A DNA stretch of 64,000 nt from positions 186,001 through 250,000 of the forward strand of contig NZ_KQ949031.1 of the NCBI RefSeq assembly GCF_001514285.1, read 5' to 3'. The DNA is from Streptomyces sp. DSM 15324 (GTDB taxonomy: Bacteria > Actinomycetota > Actinomycetes > Streptomycetales > Streptomycetaceae). Below, in pieces: positions 58,535 through 64,000 of this stretch (position 1 is the stretch's first letter; each line of letters begins with the position of its first letter). Both the position numbers and the translations under genes were made by a program. Below the pieces are notes generated by a model, which saw only the letters and a list, made by a program, of their open reading frames with translations, had not been told where the DNA came from and did not search any database.

Positions 58535-59764
58535 TCAGCTCAGGCGGGACACCGCCGCCACCACCCGCCCCACGCCGTCCTCCGCCCGTACCCGTGTGCC
58601 CAGTTCCCTTGCCCGCTCGGTGTACCGGGGGTCGCGGGTGGCGTCGGTGAGGGTCGCGGCCAGGGTTTCGGCGGTGAGCCGGCGCAGGGGGACCGACCGG
58701 GGGGCCACCCCCGCCGTCACGAGGCGGTCGGCCCAGAAGGCCTCGTCGAACTGGATCGGGACCGGTACGGCCGGGACGCCCGCGCGGACCCCGGCCGCCG
58801 TGGTGCCCGCGTCGCAGTGGTGGACCACCGCGGCCGTCTCCGGGAAGAGCAGGGAGTGCGGGACCTCGTCGACGGTCAGCAGGTCGTCGCCGTCGGCCGC
58901 GAGGCCCGCCCAACCGCGCTGGATCACCCCGCGCAGCCCCGCCAGCCGCAGCCCCCGTACGATCTCGGCGCTCAGCCGCCGAGGATCGGGCACCGTCGCG
59001 CTGCCCAGGCCGACGAAGACCGGCGGCGGCCCGGCGTCCAGGAACTCCCTTAGGAAAGCCGGGAGTTGACGGTCGCGGTCGTACGGCCACCAGTAGCCGG
59101 TGATGTCGAGTTCCGGGCGCCAGTCGTGGGGCCGGGGCACCAGGAGGGGGCTGAAACCGTGCAGCACCGGGGTGAACCGGTGCCGGCGCGAGCGCGTGCC
59201 CCCGGCCGGCAGGCCCAGCCGGGCGCGGACGGCGGGCAGGACCGGGGCGAAGACCCGTTCGACGGCCCGTTCCACGCCGTGCCCGGCGAGACGGTTGCCG
59301 AGGGCGCCCCAGGAGCCGCCGCCGAGCATGGGCGGGGCGAACTCACGGGTGGGCGCGATGGGCTGGAGGTGGAGACCGAGGATCGGCAGGGAGAGCCCCT
59401 CGGCGATGGTCCGCGCCAGGGGCGCGAGCGGGGCCGCCGCCAGCAGGGCGTCGGCCGAGTGGGCGGCGGTCAGGAGATCGTCGGTCATGTCGCCGACCAC
59501 CGCCCGCGCCAGCCGGATCGCCCGCAGCAGCTTGCCCGGCCCGCTGGAGCTGTCGTGCAGGCCCCGGCCGCGCTCCGACTCCAGTTCCGCCCGCGGGTCG
59601 ACCGGCAGCGGATGGAAGCCCACCCCGGAGCCGGTCACGAGCGGTGCGAACCGCCCGTGGGTGACCAGGGTGACCTCGTGGCCCGCGCGCACCAGGGCGT
59701 GCCCCAGACCGGTGAAGGGGGCGACATCGCCCCGGGAGCCCGCCGTCATGATCGCCACTCGCAC
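58535..59764 (-). CDS. macrolide/sterol-type glycosyltransferase (GT1, UGT-like)
   Basis: 409 residues of the GT-B fold. Start MRVAIMTAGSRGDVAPFTGL, then GHALVRAGHEVTLVTHGRF, the MGT/sterol-glucosyltransferase pattern. The C-terminal sugar-nucleotide site shows VFVGLGSATVPDPRRLSAEI, then FPETAAVVHHCDAGTTAAGV and RAGVPAVPVPIQFDEAFWAD with the H-x-x-G-T motif as HCDAGTT. It uses an NDP-sugar to glycosylate a lipophilic acceptor. GTG start. Its 3' end faces the repeat-rich region. Confidence 0.9.
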   Translation of the reverse strand: MRVAIMTAGSRGDVAPFTGLGHALVRAGHEVTLVTHGRFAPLVTGSGVGFHPLPVDPRAELESERGRGLHDSSSGPGKLLRAIRLARAVVGDMTDDLLTAAHSADALLAAAPLAPLARTIAEGLSLPILGLHLQPIAPTREFAPPMLGGGSWGALGNRLAGHGVERAVERVFAPVLPAVRARLGLPAGGTRSRRHRFTPVLHGFSPLLVPRPHDWRPELDITGYWWPYDRDRQLPAFLREFLDAGPPPVFVGLGSATVPDPRRLSAEIVRGLRLAGLRGVIQRGWAGLAADGDDLLTVDEVPHSLLFPETAAVVHHCDAGTTAAGVRAGVPAVPVPIQFDEAFWADRLVTAGVAPRSVPLRRLTAETLAATLTDATRDPRYTERARELGTRVRAEDGVGRVVAAVSRLS

Positions 59765-59834
59765 GTCGGACAGTATGGCGGCGTCAGGCGCGCGGCGGGG
59801 CCAACGACCCGAAGGCGGACGTCACTTCATCGCG

Positions 59835-59894
59835 GAGGCCGGTCACCTCACTCTCGTTGAGACCGGTCACACCGCTCACCTTGAGACCGGTCAC
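59835..59894. promoter_or_regulatory. three direct repeats, 24-bp period, upstream of the GH27 promoter
   Basis: GAG(G/A)CCGGTCAC occurs at 59835, 59859 and 59883, exactly 24 bp apart; copies 2 and 3 match over 15 bp (TTGAGACCGGTCACA). They end 19 bp before a candidate -35, the position expected for activator sites of the alpha-galactosidase gene or for the divergent glycosyltransferase. Confidence 0.72.
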
Positions 59895-59913
59895 ATGACT
59901 TCTGTCGCAGCCG

Positions 59914-59942
59914 TTGACTTGCCCCTCCGGCGGCTCTACGTT
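59914..59942 (+). promoter_or_regulatory. sigma-70-type promoter of the GH27 gene
   Basis: TTGACT (59914-59919), 17-bp spacer, TACGTT (59937-59942), which fits TTGACN-17-TANNNT. It is 65 bp before the ATG. Confidence 0.72.
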
Positions 59943-60007
59943 CGGGCGCGCAGCCGTTCGGTTCGCCGATCCTCGTTCGAGATGTCGAATACCCCCGGAG
60001 TCGCCGC

Positions 60008-61966
60008 ATGTATCCCCCACCGCGCCCAGGCCTCCTCAGGCGCTGCAGAACCGCAGCCGTGCGCCTCCTCGCCCTGGCGCTGACCGCGACCGCCGCCCTG
60101 GTGTTCGCCGGTCCCGCCCCGGCACAGGCGGCGACTACCCGTCAGATCGCGGTGCCCACGGCCCCGATGGGCTGGGCGTCCTGGAACAGCTTCGCCGCGA
60201 AGATCGACTACGGCGTCATCAAGGGGCAGGTCGACGCGTTCGTCGCGGCGGGCCTGCCGGCGGCCGGATACCAGTACGTCAACATCGACGAGGGCTGGTG
60301 GCAGGGCACCCGCGACAGCGGCGGCAACATCACCGTCGACGAGTCCGAGTGGCCCGGCGGGATGAGCGCCATCGCCGACTACATCCACAGCAAGGGCCTC
60401 AAGGCCGGCATCTACACGGACGCCGGCAAGGACGGCTGCGGCTACTACTACCCCACCGGCCGCCCCGCCGCCCCGGGCAGCGGCAGCGAGGGCCACTACG
60501 CCCAGGACATGCTCCAGTTCTCGAAGTGGGGCTTCGATTTCGTGAAGGTCGACTGGTGCGGCGGTGACGCCGAGGGCCTCGACCCGCGGACGACGTACAC
60601 CGCGATCAGCGACGCGGTCGACCGGGCGAGCGCCACCACGGGCCGCCCGCTCACCCTCTCCGTCTGCAACTGGGGCAACAGCAACCCCTGGAACTGGGCC
60701 CCGGGCCTGGCCCCGATGTACCGGACCAGCACCGACATCATCTTCTACGGCAACCCGCCGTCCATGACGAACCTGCTGTCCAACTTCGACCAGGGCCTGC
60801 ACCCGCTCGCCCAGCACACCGGCTACTACAACGACCCGGACATGCTGATGGTCGGCATGAGCGGCTTCACCGCCGCGCAGAACCGCACCCACATGAACCT
60901 CTGGGCCGTCTCCGGCGCCCCGCTGCTGGCCGGCAACGACCTCACCACCATGACCGCCGAGACCGCGAACATCCTGAAGAACCCCGAGGTCATCGCCGTC
61001 GACCAGGACGCGCGCGGACTCCAGGGCGTCAAGGTCGCCGAGGACACCACCGGACTCCAGGTGTACGGCAAGGTCCTCGCCGGCACCGGCAAGCGGGCCG
61101 TGGTCCTGCTCAACCGGACCTCCGCCGCCGCGAACATCACCGTCCGCTGGTCCGACCTCGGTCTGACCGGTGCCCCGGCGACCGTGCGCGACCTGTGGTC
61201 CCGGTCGGACATCGGCTCGTACAGCACGAGCTACACCCAGAGCGTCCCGGCGGGCGGCTCGGTGATGCTCACCGTCACCGGCGGCACCGAGGCCTCCGGC
61301 AGCACCTACACCGGTACGTCGAGCTTCTCCGGTGTCACCGCGGGCGCCACCGGCACCAAGATCGTGGACGTCGCCTACACCAACACCGCCTCGACGGCGC
61401 AGACCGCGACCCTCAAGGTCAACGGCCAGGGCGCCACCACGGTCTCCTTCCCGCCGACCGGCTCCGGCCAGGGCACGATCAGCCTCCTGGTGGGCCTGTC
61501 CAAGGGCTCGGCCAACACCCTGGCCTTCGGCAACGCCCCGGCCCTCGCCGACATCACCGTCAGACCCCTGGCGGGCGTGAACGGCACCCAGGTCGTGGGC
61601 AGGGCGTCCAGCCGCTGCCTGGACGTCTACGACAACACCGTCACCAACGGCACCCAGGCGGAGATCTGGGACTGCAACGGCGGCCAGAACCAGTCCTGGA
61701 CGTACACCTCGCGCAAGGAACTCGTGGTGTACGGCACCGAGTGCCTGGACGCCTACAACCAGGGCACCACCAACGGCACCAAGGTCGTCATCTGGGACTG
61801 CAACGGCCAGAACAACCAGAAGTGGAACGTCAACGCCGACGGCACGATCACCAACGTCCACGCGGGCCTGTGCCTCGACGTCAACGGCGCCGCCACCGCC
61901 AACCGCTCCGTGCTGGTGCTGTGGTCGTGCAGCGGCGCCACCAACCAGAGCTGGTCGTTGAACTGA
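60008..61966 (+). CDS. secreted GH27 alpha-galactosidase with ricin-B lectin domain
   Basis: 652 residues. Signal peptide (RRCRTAAVRLLALALTATAA, VFAGPAPAQAA), then the GH27 barrel: TAPMGWASWNSFAAKIDYGV, YQYVNIDEGWW, the nucleophile Asp182 in FVKVDWCGGD, and the acid/base Asp in YNDPDMLMVG (residues 275-280). A beta-sandwich (about 345-430), a CBM-like segment, and a ricin-type beta-trefoil (about 530-652) with RCLDVYDNTVTNGTQAEIWD, then CLDAYNQGTTNGTKVVIWD and LCLDVNG complete it. It releases alpha-galactose from plant polymers. GGAG precedes the ATG. Confidence 0.95.
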   Translation: MYPPPRPGLLRRCRTAAVRLLALALTATAALVFAGPAPAQAATTRQIAVPTAPMGWASWNSFAAKIDYGVIKGQVDAFVAAGLPAAGYQYVNIDEGWWQGTRDSGGNITVDESEWPGGMSAIADYIHSKGLKAGIYTDAGKDGCGYYYPTGRPAAPGSGSEGHYAQDMLQFSKWGFDFVKVDWCGGDAEGLDPRTTYTAISDAVDRASATTGRPLTLSVCNWGNSNPWNWAPGLAPMYRTSTDIIFYGNPPSMTNLLSNFDQGLHPLAQHTGYYNDPDMLMVGMSGFTAAQNRTHMNLWAVSGAPLLAGNDLTTMTAETANILKNPEVIAVDQDARGLQGVKVAEDTTGLQVYGKVLAGTGKRAVVLLNRTSAAANITVRWSDLGLTGAPATVRDLWSRSDIGSYSTSYTQSVPAGGSVMLTVTGGTEASGSTYTGTSSFSGVTAGATGTKIVDVAYTNTASTAQTATLKVNGQGATTVSFPPTGSGQGTISLLVGLSKGSANTLAFGNAPALADITVRPLAGVNGTQVVGRASSRCLDVYDNTVTNGTQAEIWDCNGGQNQSWTYTSRKELVVYGTECLDAYNQGTTNGTKVVIWDCNGQNNQKWNVNADGTITNVHAGLCLDVNGAATANRSVLVLWSCSGATNQSWSLN

Positions 61967-62230
61967 CGGACCGTCGTCCCGCCGGGCGTCAGCGCGTCCG
62001 GCGGCGGCGTACCGGCAGCGCGGGCCGGAGCCGGTACGAGGGTGCGGGAGGGAGCGGGCGCGGTCGGCGGGCCGTACCCAGGAGTGTCCGCAGCACGGCG
62101 ACGGAGAGCTTCCTGCCCGCCGCCGACGCCGGCCCCGGCAGCGCGGAGCGGTGGCCGCGCGAGCGCCCCAGCCGGGCCGAGAAGGTCCAGGTCAGCCGGG
62201 AGGTGACCTGGACCCCGGCGAATTTCCTCC

Positions 62231-62599
62231 CTACTCGTCCCATGCCTGGATCATCATCTGGTCGACGATCTTGCCGTCCCGCAGAGTGATCATCGACTCG
62301 GAGAGGACCCGCACGCCGTCCGCGTACTCGCAGGACTCGGTGAAGGCGGCGCGGTCGCCCTCCACGATGCACTCATCCACCTTGTGCGCCTTGATGTCGC
62401 GGCTGTACACGTCCTGGAGCAGCTCGCCGATCTCCGCCCTGCCGTGCAGCACCCGGGGGCTGCTGGGCTGGGTGTTGCGATCGACGATGCGCAGCTGGGC
62501 GTCGTCCGCGTAGAGGGACAACAGATCCGACGGGGTCGATCCCTCGACGCCCCTGCGCAGCGTGTCGGTGGAGAAGCCGGAACTTGCCGCGGTGCCCAT
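62231..62599 (-). CDS. SnoaL/NTF2-like family protein
   Basis: 122 residues with the NTF2-fold order: helix TPSDLLSLYADDAQLRIVDR, VLHGRAEIGELLQDVYSRDI, then strands FTESCEYADGVRVLSESMIT and LRDGKIVDQMMIQAWDE. Binding or isomerase role cannot be told. AGGAGGTCACC gives a strong ribosome site before the ATG. Single gene. Confidence 0.82.
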   Translation of the reverse strand: MGTAASSGFSTDTLRRGVEGSTPSDLLSLYADDAQLRIVDRNTQPSSPRVLHGRAEIGELLQDVYSRDIKAHKVDECIVEGDRAAFTESCEYADGVRVLSESMITLRDGKIVDQMMIQAWDE

Positions 62600-62771
62600 G
62601 GTGACCTCCTAGGAGGGCCGCGGACCGTGGGGAGCCGGGCCGCCGGTCCCTCACCTTCGAGCGTCCTCCGCCCCGCGGGCCTCGGCAAGCGCAGCGGCCA
62701 CGGCTCCGCCTCTTGAGTGAGCCCGGTCCGCCACCCGTGTCCGCGCCGGCCCCCGCGGCGTTTGTGCAGGC

Positions 62772-63068
62772 ATGATCTCCACTCGACGCATCGCCGCAGT
62801 CGCCGCCCTCGCCGCCGGTATCACGGGCCTCGCCGCACCTCTGGCGAACGCGGCCGACGCCCCCTCCGACGGCCGGATCCACCCGATGGCCCTGATCGAC
62901 TCGCTGGTCGCCGACGGCATGCCGGCGGAGCACCGGGCCGACCTGCCGCCGGTCTCCCGCCAGCTCGCCGAACTGAACAACCTGCACCAGCTCAGCAAGC
63001 TCGGCGAACTGCACCAGGTCACCGACCTCGTGGCCCCCGTCACCGGGCTGCTCCCCGCGATCCAGTAG
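62772..63068 (+). CDS. small secreted protein of unknown function
   Basis: 98 residues. Signal peptide (STRRIAAVAALAAGITGLAA, PLANAAD), then a short mature part with regularly spaced leucines (LAELNNLHQLSKLGELHQVT, VTGLLPAIQ) that could pack as a helix. Similar small secreted proteins occur in many Streptomyces; the function is unknown. Confidence 0.7.
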   Translation: MISTRRIAAVAALAAGITGLAAPLANAADAPSDGRIHPMALIDSLVADGMPAEHRADLPPVSRQLAELNNLHQLSKLGELHQVTDLVAPVTGLLPAIQ

Positions 63069-63082
63069 CCGCAGGTCCCCAT

Positions 63083-63121
63083 GGGGCCGCCGCCCGGGTC
63101 CTCCCGCCGGGCGACGGCCCC
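63083..63121. terminator. hairpin between convergent genes
   Basis: 15-bp arms (63083-63097 and 63107-63121) with one mismatch and a 9-nt loop, between the small secreted protein and the ABC transporter gene. Confidence 0.75.
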
Positions 63122-63153
63122 TTCGGCTGCGGCCCCCCGGCGGGAACCTTCCC

Positions 63154-64000
63154 TCACTCGGACGCCGCCAGGAACTGGGTCGCCGCCAGCTCGGCGTAGA
63201 GCGGATCACCCGTCACCAGCTCGGCGTGCGTCCCCACCGCCCGCACCCGGCCCGCGTCCATCACGACGATCCGGTCGGCCGTCGTCACCGTCGACAGCCG
63301 GTGCGCCACGACCAGCACCGTCGTCGTCCGGGCGACATCGGCCACCGTGTCCCGCAGCGCCGCCTCGTTCACCGCGTCCAGCTGCGAGGTCGCCTCGTCG
63401 AGCAGCAGCAGCCGGGGCCGGCGCAGCAGCGCGCGGGCGATGGCCACCCGCTGCCGCTCCCCGCCCGACAGCTTCGTCCCCCGGTGTCCGACCAGTGTCT
63501 GAAGGCCCTGCGGCAGCCGGTCGGCCAGCCCGTCCAGCCGGGTCGTCTTCAGCACGCGCCGTACCGTGTCCTCGTCCGCCTCCGGGTTGCCCAGCAGCAG
63601 GTTGGCGTGCAGCGAGCCCGACAGCACCGGCGCGTCCTGCTCGACGTACCCGATGGACGACCGCAGCAGCGGCAGCTCCCAGTCCCCGAGGGCGCGCCCG
63701 TCGAGGCGGATCGTGCCGGACTCGGGGTCGTAGAACCGCTCGATCAGGGAGAACACCGTGGTCTTACCCGCGCCCGACGGGCCGACGAACGCCGTCATGC
63801 CCCGCGCCGGGACGTCGAACGTCACCCCGTGGTGGACGTAGGGCAGGTCGTCGGCGTACCGGAAGCGGACGTCGGTGAAGGAGAGCGAGGCCGGTTCGGC
63901 GGCGGGGGAGGGCAGCGGGGCGGGCCGGCCCACCGGCTCGGCGGGCAGCGCCAGCGCCTCCTGGATCCGGGCGAGGGCGGCCGAGCCCGTCTGGTACTGG
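63154..64000 (-). CDS. ABC exporter (membrane-ATPase fusion), C-terminal ATPase part
   Basis: Partial: the N-terminal membrane domain lies beyond the right edge. The visible 280 residues contain the nucleotide-binding domain: Walker A FVGPSGAGKTTVFSLIERFY, Q-loop YVEQDAPVLSG, ABC signature LSGGERQRVAIARALL, Walker B LLLLDEATSQLD, D-loop and H-loop VVAHRLST. This is the arrangement of multidrug or lipid half-transporters fused to an ATPase. The upstream linker is QYQTGSAALARIQEALALPA. Substrate unknown. Confidence 0.9.
   Translation of the reverse strand, partial: QYQTGSAALARIQEALALPAEPVGRPAPLPSPAAEPASLSFTDVRFRYADDLPYVHHGVTFDVPARGMTAFVGPSGAGKTTVFSLIERFYDPESGTIRLDGRALGDWELPLLRSSIGYVEQDAPVLSGSLHANLLLGNPEADEDTVRRVLKTTRLDGLADRLPQGLQTLVGHRGTKLSGGERQRVAIARALLRRPRLLLLDEATSQLDAVNEAALRDTVADVARTTTVLVVAHRLSTVTTADRIVVMDAGRVRAVGTHAELVTGDPLYAELAATQFLAASE

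Noticed and set aside
59784..60020. Minus-strand frame containing VTGL repeats upstream of the GH27 gene
   Set aside because: The periodic peptide only mirrors the 24-bp DNA repeats; the frame overlaps the GH27 promoter and has no ribosome site.
1..64000. CRISPR arrays, tRNA or rRNA genes, insertion sequences, prophage genes
   Set aside because: No regular repeat-spacer arrays, cloverleaf-like segments, transposase or integrase sequences were seen on reading both strands. A tRNA scan could not be run.

Overview
The window is a very GC-rich, gene-dense stretch of an actinobacterial chromosome, almost certainly Streptomyces. The evidence is strong G/C bias at third codon positions, many GTG starts (and one TTG), and typical Streptomyces families: a subtilisin-inhibitor-like protein, a streptogrisin-type protease, SpoIIE/PP2C phosphatases with GAF and PAS domains, GlxA and TetR regulators, and secreted glycoside hydrolases and lectins. 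I saw no rRNA, tRNA, CRISPR array, prophage or insertion sequence. Both ends cut genes: a marR-type gene at base 1 and an ABC-transporter gene at base 64000.

Layout. 1-10.5 kb: small oxidoreductase and stress units, each beside a likely local regulator (MarR with aldehyde/alcohol dehydrogenases, GlxA with a quinone-oxidoreductase-like enzyme, TetR with a DUF1304 membrane protein), then a PPOX-like protein, a VOC protein, a xi-class glutathione transferase and a CDF metal exporter. 10.5-20 kb: an F420-type nitroreductase, a LysE exporter, a P450/ferredoxin pair, a decayed serine-hydrolase gene, a TetR/DUF1348 pair, an aldo/keto reductase and an AraC/phytanoyl-dioxygenase pair. 20-31 kb: two paralogous membrane proteins that join sigma-factor-like regions, a zinc-finger-like motif, one membrane helix and an outside ricin-type lectin domain. 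Between them lie a SpoIIE phosphatase, a GH9 cellulase behind a perfect CebR-type operator, and a small antitoxin/Fic-like pair. 31-44.5 kb: an FMN oxidase, a hydrolase, a protease inhibitor, a STAS protein, a frameshifted Ppx/GppA gene, an MFS exporter, an S1 protease with an internally duplicated calcium-loop-like tail, and two divergent SpoIIE phosphatases. 44.5-50.5 kb: a translationally coupled dTDP-sugar operon (rmlA-rmlB-rmlD-methyltransferase) facing a large family-2 glycosyltransferase. 50.5-64 kb: a bulb-type lectin, a phosphoesterase, XdhC, a GH5 enzyme, a beta-propeller protein with a divergent TetR gene, a macrolide-type glycosyltransferase, a GH27 alpha-galactosidase with ricin domain, and an ABC exporter.

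Themes. The window is rich in extracellular carbohydrate functions (GH5, GH9, GH27, three ricin-type and one bulb-type lectin domains, dTDP-deoxysugar synthesis) and in signalling of the RsbU/RsbV type (three PP2C phosphatases, one STAS antagonist). Many divergent promoters carry well-formed palindromes or direct repeats that can be read off the sequence, so several regulator/operator pairs can be proposed.

The strongest candidates for something undescribed are the paired sigma-like/lectin membrane proteins, and a 795-bp convergent intergenic region that is nearly devoid of A on the + strand and contains a 216-bp tandem duplication. A 42-bp dispersed intergenic repeat is also present in two copies.
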